Shown here piece after piece: positions 38,447 to 48,238 of a stretch of 64,000 nucleotides of DNA (position 1 is its first letter; every line of letters starts with the position of its first letter). Under the pieces are notes generated by a model, which was not told the origin of the DNA, made no database searches, and saw only the letters and a list, made by a program, of their open reading frames with translations. The position numbers and the translations under genes are program-made. This DNA comes from Saprospiraceae bacterium (GTDB taxonomy: Bacteria; Bacteroidota; Bacteroidia; Chitinophagales; Saprospiraceae), in assembly GCA_028280415.1 (NCBI GenBank), contig JANQLV010000038.1, forward strand, positions 36,328 to 100,327. Direction: 5' to 3'.

Positions 38447-41400
38447 CTAATTCGTCAATACCATTTTTCGATAAGCCTGACGATCTTTGGTTTTTAACTG
38501 ATAAAAGTAAATACCTCTCCCTTCAAGTTCGCTTGCATCTACATTCAACTGATGCATTCCTGCGGAATAATACCCTTTGGTTCGTCGGATGAGCTTACCC
38601 GAAACATTATAAATCGAAAGCATTACTTCCGAGTTTTTGTGCAAAGCAAATCCAATCTCTGTGTTAGTCTGGAATGGGTTTGGATGGTTCTGGAACAACT
38701 CAAAAGGGAGTTGATTTTCGGATAAAGCTTCAAACTGCAAACCTAAAGGGATTATTCCTTCTTGCACTCGATACAGTTCCGCTTTAGTGTATTGGGTATT
38801 TATATTTAAAAAATTACTGATTGATCCTGCTGCCTTGGTTCTAAATGTCAGGGTTAAAATATCTTCTTCGTCTTTGACAAATACCGGCGTACCATGATGC
38901 CAGGAACAATTTAGCAAGCCTTCTTCCAGAAAATTTAAACCTAAATTATGTGTATTAAAACCGGGTAAAACGGAAGTGTTTATCCCGAGAAATTCAAGAC
39001 TTTGCACATCGAATTCCAATCCAAATTGAAAACCTAATACAGAAGTAAAATCTTTTACCCTGAACGAGATACTAATTTCCTCTCCTTCCTCGAGGTTTTT
39101 ATTTTTTGTAATAAAATAAGCCTGCTCTGAATTGCGGCTTTCACTTTCTCCGATAAAACCCATTTCGGCAGAGTTATTCAAGTCACCGGTTTTTATACCA
39201 ATAAAATCCATATCATCCATCTCCGATTCCAGGTTTTCAATTGCACAAAATTCCGGAAAAACAGAAGCAAAAGGATTGGTTTCATTCGGAAACAGAAAAT
39301 TGGCCTCAATAAAACGCCAGGAGGTATTATTGGAAAATACCGTGATATTTCCGAGAATAAGTTTTCTGAGTTCTACAATATCCAGCATTGAAATATGTCC
39401 GGAACGATTAACATCCGCTGCAATCATTTTATAAGGCGAATTCAGGGTTTGAATTTCCAGAATATGACGCTGAAGCAAAATCAGATCCCAGGTACTAATC
39501 CCGTTCAAATGATCCTGATTATAATAAGGTGCTACCTGATAATGGAAGCCTTCAGGCAATTCCGAAAAAGCGTACTGTCCTTCCGTATCCGTCATAGAAA
39601 GATCGGGCATACCTCCATCCAGATTAATCTCAATATTCTCCAATGGTTCATAGTCTTCGGTAAAAACCTGCCCGCTAATGAAACCAAAGCCCGGTGGAGA
39701 CATCGGTGGCAAAACAAAAACTTTGGTATTACAAGAAGATTCGTTTCCATAGCAATCGATCGCAAAAATTTCCACTGGAATACCTCCAAGCATTTGAGAT
39801 TCCAAAAAGTCATCGTAATCCAAAAATAAAGTATCCAAGCGTTGTCCTGGATTATCGATATCCTCAATCAATAATGTATCGAGACAGCATTCCATAAATG
39901 GATCAAGCAGAAAAGCTTCCGGTAAAACAAAAGCAGAAGAATCTGTTGAATTAAGACTGATGGTTTGCGGATTACAGAAAAATGCCGGCGGGACTAAATC
40001 ATTAACGGTAACAGTCAGTGAACAAGATGCGGTATTACCACAATCATCTTCCACTCTAAGTTCAACTGTATTTTCACCAATTGGAAAGCTAATCTGTAAA
40101 GACAGAGAGCCCAGAATTGAGCCGGTAGAATCAATTACTCCATCCGTCCCAAAATCTATCTGATAATTGGATGGGAGCATTAAGTCACAGTTATCGCTTA
40201 TTGCAGGACTAATCCCATAAGTAAAATCACAGACCCCTACCGATTGGATATCAAAGGTAATATTATCCGGACACTCGATTACCGGCGGTGTATTGTCTTC
40301 TACAGTAATCATTTGTGTAAATGTATTTGTATTCCCACAACTATCCACCGCTTCCCAGGTTCGGTTGATAATAAAATTACTGGTACATCCACCATTGATA
40401 ATGATATCCTCGACAAATTGTACTACTGCCCCATTGCCGCATTCATCCATTGCTGTAAGTACTAGAGGATCGGGAACGCTATCACATTCAACGGTAATAT
40501 CATCGGGTGCATTAGTAAAAACCGGGGGAGTACTATCGATTAAGGTAATAATCTGAGTTCTGATACTCTGGTTTTCACAATTGTCTATGGCTGTCCAGGT
40601 ACGGAATAATTTATATCCGCCTCCACAATCCGGATCGGTAAATTGTTCAGAGAATTGAATCTCCGGGTCAGGATCACAATTATCCGTTGCTGTTGGACTT
40701 GGAATTTCCGGAAGATCAGTACACTCGACCGTGACATTTGCAGGAACACCGGACAGAACTGGTGCATTATCATCTATAACTTCTATAGTAGTACTAAGCG
40801 TATTTTCATTGCCGCAATTATCTCTGGCCGTCCAGGTCCAAAGCAATACGAATTCATCGGTACAATTTTGCTCGGGAATAGTCTCTTCAAAAACGATCAT
40901 AACATCATCATCGCAATTGTCCATTGCGGTGACTTGCGGCGGTTGTGGTACCGCATCACATTGTACCGTCATATCCATTGGCACTCCCATTAAAACCGGG
41001 GCCTCCGTATCCGTCGAGCTGATTACCTGTTGCGCACTCACCATGTTCCCACAATTATCCGTCGCCGCCCACGTCCGGGTTACTGTTATATCTTCTGAAC
41101 ATACACCCGTCATCACTTCCTCCATAAAGTCCACTACTATGTTCTCCGCGCAATTATCCTCCGCTGTAACCTGTGGTGCTTCCGGAATCATCCCGCAGTC
41201 TACCGTCATATCCATTGGGACTCCCATTAAAACCGGAGCCTCTGTATCTGTTGAACTGATTACCTGTTGCGCACTCACCATGTTCCCACAATTATCCGTC
41301 GCTGTCCAGGTCCGGGTTACCGTTATATCTTCTGAACATGCACCCATCATCACTTCCTCCATAAAGTCCACTACTATATTCTCCGCGCAATTATCTTCTG

Positions 41401-44400
41401 CCGTAACCTGTGGTGCTTCCGGAATCATCCCACATTCCACTGTTATATCCATTGGGACTCCCATTAAAACCGGAGCCTCCGTATCCGTCGAACTGATTAC
41501 CTGTTGCACAGTCACCATATTCCCACAATTATCCGTCGCCGTCCACGTCCGGGTTACTGTTATATCTTCTGAACATGCACCCATCATCACTTCCTCCATA
41601 AAGTCCACTACTATGTTCTCCGCGCAATTATCTTCCGCCGTAACCTGTGGTGCTTCCGGAATCATCCCACATTCCACTGTCATATCCATTGGCACTCCCA
41701 TTAAAACCGGGGCCTCCGTATCCATAGAACTGATTACCTGTTGCGCACTTACCATGTTCCCACAATTATCCTCCGCCGTCCACGTTCGGGTTACCGTTAT
41801 ATCTTCCGGACATGCACCCATCATCACTTCCTCCATAAAGTCCACTACTATGTTCTCTGCGCAATTATCCTCCGCTGTAACCTGTGGTGCTTCCGGAATC
41901 ATCCCGCAGTCTACCGTCATATCCATTGGCACTCCCATTAAAACCGGGGCCTCTGTATCCATAGAACTGATTACCTGTTGCGCACTCACCATGTTCCCAC
42001 AATTATCCTCCGCCGTCCATGTCCGGGTTACTGTTATATCTTCTGAACATGCACCCATCATCACTTCCTCCATAAAGTCCACTACTATATTCTCCGCGCA
42101 ATTATCTTCTACCGTAACTAGTGGTGCTTCCGGGATCATCCCGCAGTCTACCGTCATATCCACCGGTACTCCTGTCAAAACTGGAGGTGTATTGTCTTCC
42201 ACCAAAATTTCCTGAATTGCGCTAACCTCGTTCCCACAATTATCCACAGCTCGCCAGCTACGAATAATCGTAAAACTATTCTCACAAATACCGGATTGAT
42301 TCATCTCCTCAAATAGTATACTTACATCAACATCACAGTTATCTGTAGCCGTTAAATCAGCAGGTTCGGGGATCATATCACACTCAACGGTCAGATTCGC
42401 AGGCATAGCATTAAAAACAGGAGCTTCATTATCCTGAACAGAAATATTTTGTGTGCGTATAGCTTCATTGCCACAATTGTCCACCGCGGTCCAGGTCCGT
42501 ATTATCATAAATGTCTCATCGCATATGCCCGGGATGATGGTCTCTTCCATTACAAAGTCAACATCAGGGTCGCAATTATCCACAGCGCTTAGATTGGCCA
42601 TTGGAATCATTTCCTCACAACTGAGCAAAGTATCCGGACTTTCGCCGGAAATAATAGGCGGACTGGTATCTACAACCGTGATTAGCTGCTCAATACTATC
42701 CGTATTTCCACATTGGTCCATGCTTACCCATTTTCGAATTATCGTAAACTCATCAGCACAATCTCCAACATCAGTACTTTCGCTGAAAATCACTTCATTT
42801 CCATTATCGCAGATATCAGTCGCCGAGACGATGGGTAAAACCGGTACAGCATCACATTCAACGGTCATATCCTGTGGAATCATATCAAATACCGGCGGCT
42901 GAGTATCGAATTCTTTTATGATTTGAACATCTATATAGGTCGTATCTTTACACCAGTCGTATACGGTCCAGATTCTTATTATTTTTCTAAGACAATCATC
43001 ATCGAATTCTACGACAGAATCATCGTAGTTAATCGCAAACTGACCACAGTTATCTTCCACAACAGGTACTCCGGTATTTTCAGGATCATCTGAATCTCCG
43101 CATTCCGCATTCTCCACACTTGGCGGAAAGCTAACTACCGCTTCTGTAGTATCAACCAGAGTGATTCGTTGTAAACACAAGGCTTGCTGGCCCTCGCCAT
43201 CACTTACCGTCCAGGTGCGAAGAATCGTTCCGGTATGGCAAATATTCAAATCGGTAGAATCTGAAAATTCGAGCGAGGAAACTTCACAATTATCTGTAGC
43301 ATCGGGTTCTCCGGTAATATCAGGACTCAAATCATACTGTTCACAACTCAAAGTAATATCCGGAGGGCAGGTAATCTGTGGATTCAATTTATCCTGAATC
43401 AGTACGGAAACCATACAAGAGTTTGACAAGCGATTAATCGCATCTTCGATCCGCATTTCAACGATTACCGTATCTCCAACATCACAGCAATAAAATGGTA
43501 CTGTTGTTTCAAAGGGGCTGGCATCATCTCCCGGACATTCCGGATTATCCATTCTTCGAGCAAGGAAACTAATCGGTCCGCAATTGTCATAACTACCATT
43601 GTTAAAAGTAGAGGCATCCACCAGTGTTGGCTCCGATTGTCCCAAAGCAACAGTAGTAAAACTCTCGCAGATGACTACCGGATTGACACCATCATCAACC
43701 GTTACTTGCAGTATGCAGGTAGACGTATTTCCGCAAGCATCTACAGCCTCATAGGTAAATTGATGAATACCGACCGGAAGTAAGATCGGGCTATTTGCAT
43801 TTATACTATTTCCCGCTTCATCCTCGATATTAATTGTAATGCCGGAGGGTAAGGAGCAATTATCGGTGGCGCTGGCCTCAGGGAGCAAAACCGTTCCGGA
43901 ACAAGAATTTGTACCAACACTTACTGTAAAATCCTGGGGACAATCAATATCGGGTCCTTCCGTATCTAATACTTCTATCGTCTGAATATCTGTCACCTGA
44001 TCATTCGTACATTCATCATTCACTGTCCAGGTACGCAAGATTCGATAAGCTCCCTGACAAATTGGTAAAGGGGCAGAATCTTCCTGATCGATCCATAATT
44101 CACAAGCAATTCCATCTATCAGAGGAAGGCCATTTAGAGTAGGATATCCTGTATTATCGGGAGAAATATCAGCATTGACACAATCCAAAGCGTTTCCATT
44201 TGTGGCACTGACATCTTCCGGGAATTGTATGTTTGCCAGAGAGGGTCTTTGCAAAGTAATCGTTTGTATACAAGCAGTAGCTGAGTTACCGCTTGCATCT
44301 GTAGCGGTCCAGGTACGAGTGATTATCTTTGTCCCTGTGATTGAGCAGGAAGGATCCTCAATCAAATCACTAAAATTCAAGTCCGGGTCATTATCACAAT

Positions 44401-44821
44401 TATCCACAACCTGAGCATATCCAATTGCATCCGGGTGTACTGCATTATTACAGCCCAGGTTTAGATTATTACAGGTAATCGCAGGAGGAATGTTATCCAG
44501 AATCGAAACGGGTGTTTCGCAAAAGTTACCGCTAATTTGATCTGTAACTCTCGCTATTAGGGTTTGGTCAAGATAACTCCCATCTACGAAAGGGCTACTT
44601 GGAATTAAATTTCCGAATGCATCAAAAACATCTACACTAAATGGTCCCAAACAATTATTATTTCCTTCAAGAACATCGTCTGCGGTAATTTGAGCAAGAC
44701 AGTTCATATCCAGGGCAACCTGCGCTCCAGCATTACAGAATAAACTACACTGAGAAAAGCTAAGTCGCGGCAAGACCAGGAAACAAAGAATTCCAATCTT
44801 AGTAAGCGTTGATTTTTTCAT
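38447..44821 (-). CDS. Giant HYR-repeat surface protein with dockerin-like module and T9SS type A tail
   Basis: 2124 residues from the ATG at 44821 (MKKSTLTKIGILCFLVLPRLSFSQ signal peptide). A start at 44854 adds 11 polar residues. After a Cys-rich N-terminal part there are about 18 HYR-like units of 75-90 residues, each with APPVxxxxPxDxTVECxxxP, ATDNCD and TRTWTAxDNCGN. Five central units are almost identical (see the repeat at 40986-42170). A carboxypeptidase-regulatory-like segment (FISGQVFTEDYEPLENIEINL) leads to a dockerin-like motif (IAADVNRSGHISMLDIVELR) and a cohesin-like strand block (ISFRVKDFTSVLGFQFGLEF). The C-terminal sorting domain runs FELFQNHPNPF to YRKMVLTN. It is probably an extracellular adhesin or scaffold exported by the T9SS. 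Confidence 0.88.
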   Translation of the reverse strand: MKKSTLTKIGILCFLVLPRLSFSQCSLFCNAGAQVALDMNCLAQITADDVLEGNNNCLGPFSVDVFDAFGNLIPSSPFVDGSYLDQTLIARVTDQISGNFCETPVSILDNIPPAITCNNLNLGCNNAVHPDAIGYAQVVDNCDNDPDLNFSDLIEDPSCSITGTKIITRTWTATDASGNSATACIQTITLQRPSLANIQFPEDVSATNGNALDCVNADISPDNTGYPTLNGLPLIDGIACELWIDQEDSAPLPICQGAYRILRTWTVNDECTNDQVTDIQTIEVLDTEGPDIDCPQDFTVSVGTNSCSGTVLLPEASATDNCSLPSGITINIEDEAGNSINANSPILLPVGIHQFTYEAVDACGNTSTCILQVTVDDGVNPVVICESFTTVALGQSEPTLVDASTFNNGSYDNCGPISFLARRMDNPECPGDDASPFETTVPFYCCDVGDTVIVEMRIEDAINRLSNSCMVSVLIQDKLNPQITCPPDITLSCEQYDLSPDITGEPDATDNCEVSSLEFSDSTDLNICHTGTILRTWTVSDGEGQQALCLQRITLVDTTEAVVSFPPSVENAECGDSDDPENTGVPVVEDNCGQFAINYDDSVVEFDDDCLRKIIRIWTVYDWCKDTTYIDVQIIKEFDTQPPVFDMIPQDMTVECDAVPVLPIVSATDICDNGNEVIFSESTDVGDCADEFTIIRKWVSMDQCGNTDSIEQLITVVDTSPPIISGESPDTLLSCEEMIPMANLSAVDNCDPDVDFVMEETIIPGICDETFMIIRTWTAVDNCGNEAIRTQNISVQDNEAPVFNAMPANLTVECDMIPEPADLTATDNCDVDVSILFEEMNQSGICENSFTIIRSWRAVDNCGNEVSAIQEILVEDNTPPVLTGVPVDMTVDCGMIPEAPLVTVEDNCAENIVVDFMEEVMMGACSEDITVTRTWTAEDNCGNMVSAQQVISSMDTEAPVLMGVPMDMTVDCGMIPEAPQVTAEDNCAENIVVDFMEEVMMGACPEDITVTRTWTAEDNCGNMVSAQQVISSMDTEAPVLMGVPMDMTVECGMIPEAPQVTAEDNCAENIVVDFMEEVMMGACSEDITVTRTWTATDNCGNMVTVQQVISSTDTEAPVLMGVPMDITVECGMIPEAPQVTAEDNCAENIVVDFMEEVMMGACSEDITVTRTWTATDNCGNMVSAQQVISSTDTEAPVLMGVPMDMTVDCGMIPEAPQVTAEDNCAENIVVDFMEEVMTGVCSEDITVTRTWAATDNCGNMVSAQQVISSTDTEAPVLMGVPMDMTVQCDAVPQPPQVTAMDNCDDDVMIVFEETIPEQNCTDEFVLLWTWTARDNCGNENTLSTTIEVIDDNAPVLSGVPANVTVECTDLPEIPSPTATDNCDPDPEIQFSEQFTDPDCGGGYKLFRTWTAIDNCENQSIRTQIITLIDSTPPVFTNAPDDITVECDSVPDPLVLTAMDECGNGAVVQFVEDIIINGGCTSNFIINRTWEAVDSCGNTNTFTQMITVEDNTPPVIECPDNITFDIQSVGVCDFTYGISPAISDNCDLMLPSNYQIDFGTDGVIDSTGSILGSLSLQISFPIGENTVELRVEDDCGNTASCSLTVTVNDLVPPAFFCNPQTISLNSTDSSAFVLPEAFLLDPFMECCLDTLLIEDIDNPGQRLDTLFLDYDDFLESQMLGGIPVEIFAIDCYGNESSCNTKVFVLPPMSPPGFGFISGQVFTEDYEPLENIEINLDGGMPDLSMTDTEGQYAFSELPEGFHYQVAPYYNQDHLNGISTWDLILLQRHILEIQTLNSPYKMIAADVNRSGHISMLDIVELRKLILGNITVFSNNTSWRFIEANFLFPNETNPFASVFPEFCAIENLESEMDDMDFIGIKTGDLNNSAEMGFIGESESRNSEQAYFITKNKNLEEGEEISISFRVKDFTSVLGFQFGLEFDVQSLEFLGINTSVLPGFNTHNLGLNFLEEGLLNCSWHHGTPVFVKDEEDILTLTFRTKAAGSISNFLNINTQYTKAELYRVQEGIIPLGLQFEALSENQLPFELFQNHPNPFQTNTEIGFALHKNSEVMLSIYNVSGKLIRRTKGYYSAGMHQLNVDASELEGRGIYFYQLKTKDRQAYRKMVLTN
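40986..42170 (-). repeat. Five tandem 237-bp units encoding near-identical HYR repeats
   Basis: The marker CTCCCATTAAAACCGG recurs with its CCC at 40986, 41223, 41460, 41697 and 41934, and as a variant at 42171. This is exactly 237 bases (79 codons) each time. Units differ by scattered, mostly synonymous changes (GCC/GCT, TCT/TCC). Because the frame is kept, unit number could vary by recombination without destroying the protein. Confidence 0.95.
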
Positions 44822-45532
44822 ATTCATCAGTTTTGAGATGGTTTCCGATTTCAAAATGAAAAGGAGGGCTTTTCCTAAGCTGCATAAACATGCAATCTGA
44901 TCAGAGAACAGTACTAATCAGTAATATCGGTTTACGTATTTGAGCTTTAAAATCGGCTGTGGGATTCTTTATCAATCGGTTGGTGGGATATACTTATTTT
45001 TCCTTTTAAAAAGAAAAGGTATAAGCATCTTAAGCTCAAAAACGGAAGTAATTAAGAAAGGTTACATATTTTTTATAAAAATATATTCATTGGGTAATAT
45101 TTTTATAAAAATTCAGACGCGGCTTGTTTTTTTGTGCTTAGGAATCTTTATCCATGCTTATTTTACGTAGAAGCAATGTGTTTTTATGAAGATGAATCAA
45201 AAGATGTGGTAAGTTTTCTGTGATCAGAAATTAATGTCCGCTAAGGTTTTTAATATAATTTCCGGATAGCTTAGGTTAAACTGAATAACCGATAGCGGTT
45301 TGCTTCAACAGAAAGAGAAGCGATAAATATTGAAGAAAAACTCTGAAAGCTTGTTGTTACAATGAATTCAAAACATCTGCTTCTCCACTGAAAAGCCTTT
45401 TAAACTGGCTTCTTGTTTTTATAAAAACTCAGGACTGCTACTAAAGTATTGAATAGTAAGTACCAGGCTTGGAGCATATTAAAACTTCCAAATGCATCGC
45501 TTAAACCTGATACTTACTTTCAAAATCGATTC
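44822..45532. other. AT-rich intergenic region with paired palindromes and an inverted repeat
   Basis: About 710 bases upstream of the HYR protein gene and downstream of the lipoprotein gene. It has two related AT palindromes, TTTTTTATAAAAAT (45069-45082) and the perfect ATTTTTATAAAAAT (45099-45112), 30 bases apart. It also has the inverted repeat AGTAAGTACCAGG (45455-45467) / CCTGATACTTACT (45506-45518, one mismatch), just past the lipoprotein stop. A 76-codon open frame at 44940-45170 looks spurious. No TAnnTTTG promoter box found. Confidence 0.5.
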
Positions 45533-46207
45533 TTACTCATCAGAAAGACTTTCTAATTTTCGCGTACCTATTGCATCGACCAAATCATGCAAATCATCCA
45601 TTTCGATATTTCTCCCCTTAGCAGAAAGCATAAATCTCTTTCCTACAAAAACAGAAAATTCACATCTATCTCTATTACATTTCTCATAGGCTTTATGACC
45701 TTTATAAGTAGTTGTACGCTCAAAACCATTGTCCGATTCTTTATCAATTTTGACGATCGACCAACTCGCAAAACCCGCAATTGCTGAGCCTACTCCTCCA
45801 AAATCCTGAATCTCCAGATCGATTTTTTTATCTCCTTTTTCGTAACTGGCTTTTGCCTGAGAGACTCCCAGGCCACCGACTGAATTCGTCTCTCCGCTGG
45901 CATTCATCCGCTTAAAACCGTCTGTTGACTCCGGCATCAGGTCCTTAAGTTTCCGAAAATTAACAGGCTCTTTTTTCACTCCTGAATTTTCCGCCATTTC
46001 TTCTACCGCATTTTCCAGTTTATTCATAGCATCTGCCAGACCTCCTTCGACATCATTCGCAACATCATTGAGCCCTTCAGAAATTTTGTCAGCCCCTTCT
46101 TTGATCTTGTCAGCAGCTTTTTCCTCGGGTTGTTTTTGTTCAGTAGTACAGGAAGCAAATAACATTACTCCCATGAAAATTACAGTTAGAAATTTGATTG
46201 TTTTCAT
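45533..46207 (-). CDS. Predicted lipoprotein, unknown function
   Basis: 224 residues from the second of two adjacent ATGs (46207). The N-terminus MKTIKFLTVIFMGVMLFASC ends in a lipobox (LFASC), so the Cys should be lipidated and the protein anchored in a membrane facing the periplasm or outside. Residues 25-80 are charged and helical with repeated DKIKEGADKISEGLNDVAND, probably a coiled coil. Residues about 85-215 form an alpha/beta domain with GFKRMNASGE, GFASWSIVKI and the Cys-containing YEKCNRDRCEFSVFVGKRF. I do not recognise the family. It starts 22 bases after the lysS stop, so it is probably co-transcribed with lysS. Confidence 0.78.
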   Translation of the reverse strand: MKTIKFLTVIFMGVMLFASCTTEQKQPEEKAADKIKEGADKISEGLNDVANDVEGGLADAMNKLENAVEEMAENSGVKKEPVNFRKLKDLMPESTDGFKRMNASGETNSVGGLGVSQAKASYEKGDKKIDLEIQDFGGVGSAIAGFASWSIVKIDKESDNGFERTTTYKGHKAYEKCNRDRCEFSVFVGKRFMLSAKGRNIEMDDLHDLVDAIGTRKLESLSDE

Positions 46208-46232
46208 CATAATGTATAAGGTTTATAAAAAA

Positions 46233-47996
46233 TTATTCTGTTACTTCCTCGCTGACATCACTACTGCTTGTTTCAGGTTTCATTTGTGGGAAAAATAGAA
46301 CATCCTGTATACTGTATTGATTGGTCAACATCATCGTCAGGCGGTCGATGCCAATCCCAAGACCGGAAGTAGGAGGCATTCCGTATTCCAGGGCTCGCAA
46401 AAAGTCTTCATCCAAAACCATAGCCTCTTCGTCTCCTCTCTCGGCAAGCTTCAACTGATCCTCAAAACGTTCGCGCTGATCAATCGGATCATTAAGCTCC
46501 GAATAGGCATTGGCAATTTCTTTCCCGTTTACGAAAAGCTCAAAGCGCTCTACCAAGCCTTCCCTGCTACGATGCTTTTTCGCCAAAGGTGTCATCTCGA
46601 TTGGATAATCAGTAATGTAAGTGGGTTGAATCAGGTGATCTTCCACTTTTTCACCAAAAATCTCGTCGATCAGTTTGCCTTTACCCATGCTTTCGTCAAT
46701 TTCGATATGCAATTGCTTACATACTCCCTTCAATTCTTCTTCATCCATCTGTGAAACATCGATCCCCGTGTATTTTTCGATAGACTCGTACATACTCAAA
46801 CGCTCGTAAGGGCCTTTGAAACTGATCATCTTACCATCGTATTCAACTTCAGGAGTACCATTAACTGCAATAGCGGTTGCTTCCAGCAATTGCTCTACCA
46901 TTTCCATCATCCAGATATAATCTTTATAAGCAACATAGATTTCCATTGCCGTAAACTCTGGATTATGCGTACGATCCATCCCCTCGTTTCGAAACATTTT
47001 ACCAAACTCATAGACTCCATCGAATCCTCCGACAATTAGCCGTTTTAAATAAAGCTCATTTGCAATCCGCAGATAAAGCGGCATATCCAGGGTATTATGA
47101 TGCGTAACGAAAGGGCGCGCTGCAGCTCCACCGTGAATCGGTTGAAGAATCGGCGTTTCTACCTCCAGCCAGCCTTTTTCATTGAAAAAGTTTCGCATCG
47201 TATTGATGATCTTCGTTCTTTTTAAAAAGGCATCTCTTACCTGTGGATTTACAGTCAGGTCAACATAACGTTGCCGGTAGCGTTGTTCCGGGTCAGTGAA
47301 CGCATCATAAACATTCCCTTCACTATCTCTTTTAACGATGGGAAGATTGCGAATAGATTTTCCCAAAAAGCGAAAAACGGCAGGCCGAACCGTTATCTCA
47401 CCCGTTTGCGTAGAAAACAATTCACCTTCCAAACCAATGAAATCACCGATATGCAGCAATTTGATAATACTTTTGTTTAACTCCTGTTCCTCTTCATTTT
47501 CTCCGATATTTCCTTTCCCCAGATAAACCTGTATTCTTCCCTCGCTATCCTGCAACTGAGCAAAGGCCCCTCTTTTACCCATAAAACGTCCGGCTACTTT
47601 TACAGTAGGGAAATTTGCCGGAGCAAAGGGCCCCAATGCCACCGTCCGCAAATTGCTTAAAAACTCTTCCAGCCTCTCGGGTTCACGTCCAAGACCTGCA
47701 TCAAATTCAATCATTTCCCCCAGGTCAAAAGCTTTAAAGTCCTCAAGTTCAAGGATTTGGGCCACCCGAAATTTATTTTGCAACAAAATATCCCTGATTT
47801 GTTCTGCTTTAACCGGGCCAATATCCTTAATCTTTTCAATTTCCGAAGTAAGTTGTTTTCGAAATTGATTAGTAGTAAAATCTGAAGATTTGAAATTGAC
47901 ATCAAACTTTTCTGCCGGAAAAGGATCTACCCCGAGATCTCTCAAAGATTGTAATGCTTCCCGCCGTACAATCTCCTGTTCACTTAATTGTTGCAT
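46233..47996 (-). CDS. lysS: Lysyl-tRNA synthetase, class II, with N-terminal insertion
   Basis: 587 residues against about 500 in most bacteria. It charges tRNA-Lys with lysine in the cytoplasm. Class II motifs are clear: [23 protein letters not shown] (motif 2) and [15 protein letters not shown] (motif 3). The anticodon-binding OB domain starts at about residue 130 ([19 protein letters not shown]). Between the usual N-terminal helix (1-45) and the OB fold lies an extra segment of about 75-80 residues (50-128), beginning [20 protein letters not shown], which has a helix-hairpin-helix look, then [19 protein letters not shown]. The C-terminus ends soon after motif 3 in an acidic tail. Divergent from the giant adhesin gene. 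Confidence 0.95.
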   Translation of the reverse strand: MQQLSEQEIVRREALQSLRDLGVDPFPAEKFDVNFKSSDFTTNQFRKQLTSEIEKIKDIGPVKAEQIRDILLQNKFRVAQILELEDFKAFDLGEMIEFDAGLGREPERLEEFLSNLRTVALGPFAPANFPTVKVAGRFMGKRGAFAQLQDSEGRIQVYLGKGNIGENEEEQELNKSIIKLLHIGDFIGLEGELFSTQTGEITVRPAVFRFLGKSIRNLPIVKRDSEGNVYDAFTDPEQRYRQRYVDLTVNPQVRDAFLKRTKIINTMRNFFNEKGWLEVETPILQPIHGGAAARPFVTHHNTLDMPLYLRIANELYLKRLIVGGFDGVYEFGKMFRNEGMDRTHNPEFTAMEIYVAYKDYIWMMEMVEQLLEATAIAVNGTPEVEYDGKMISFKGPYERLSMYESIEKYTGIDVSQMDEEELKGVCKQLHIEIDESMGKGKLIDEIFGEKVEDHLIQPTYITDYPIEMTPLAKKHRSREGLVERFELFVNGKEIANAYSELNDPIDQRERFEDQLKLAERGDEEAMVLDEDFLRALEYGMPPTSGLGIGIDRLTMMLTNQYSIQDVLFFPQMKPETSSSDVSEEVTE

Positions 47997-48062
47997 TCTA
48001 AAAATTGTGTATTTGAATGATTAAAAAATAATGCTGATTATCAGGTTTCTTAACATACTTTA

Positions 48063-48070
48063 CAAAAGTA
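48063..48070 (-). promoter_or_regulatory. Minus-7 box upstream of lysS
   Basis: Minus-strand TACTTTTG fits TAnnTTTG, about 67 bases from the lysS start. No convincing minus-33 TTG at normal spacing. Confidence 0.4.
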
Positions 48071-48177
48071 TAGTTTATCAAATAAAATAAAGAATTCCAT
48101 TATAAGTAGTTTATTGAGGCCTGGTCTTCGGAAATTTTACCTTTTCTTAATGCTACAAAACCATGAAAAGTAGGTTT

Positions 48178-48193
48178 TAAATTTGTATTTTTG
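48178..48193 (+). promoter_or_regulatory. Two adjacent minus-7 boxes upstream of the giant adhesin gene
   Basis: TAAATTTG (48178-48185) and TATTTTTG (48186-48193) sit end to end; both fit TAnnTTTG. A TTG at 48191 that would open a longer reading frame lies inside the second box, so translation must start downstream. Confidence 0.55.
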
Positions 48194-48238
48194 TTACGTT
48201 TTGCGATTGTTCCTCCTCCAAAATACTTCCAATACGAT

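Noticed and set aside
40731..42215. 494-codon open frame on the plus strand
   Set aside because: It is antisense to the HYR repeats. The repeated 237-bp unit simply lacks stops in that frame, so the frame stays open; the translation (repeated VISIGTPIKTGASVS) has no start signal or known domain.
44940..45170. 76-codon open frame in the intergenic region
   Set aside because: Composition follows AT-rich DNA (Phe/Ile/Lys), there is no ribosome site, and it overlaps the paired palindromes.
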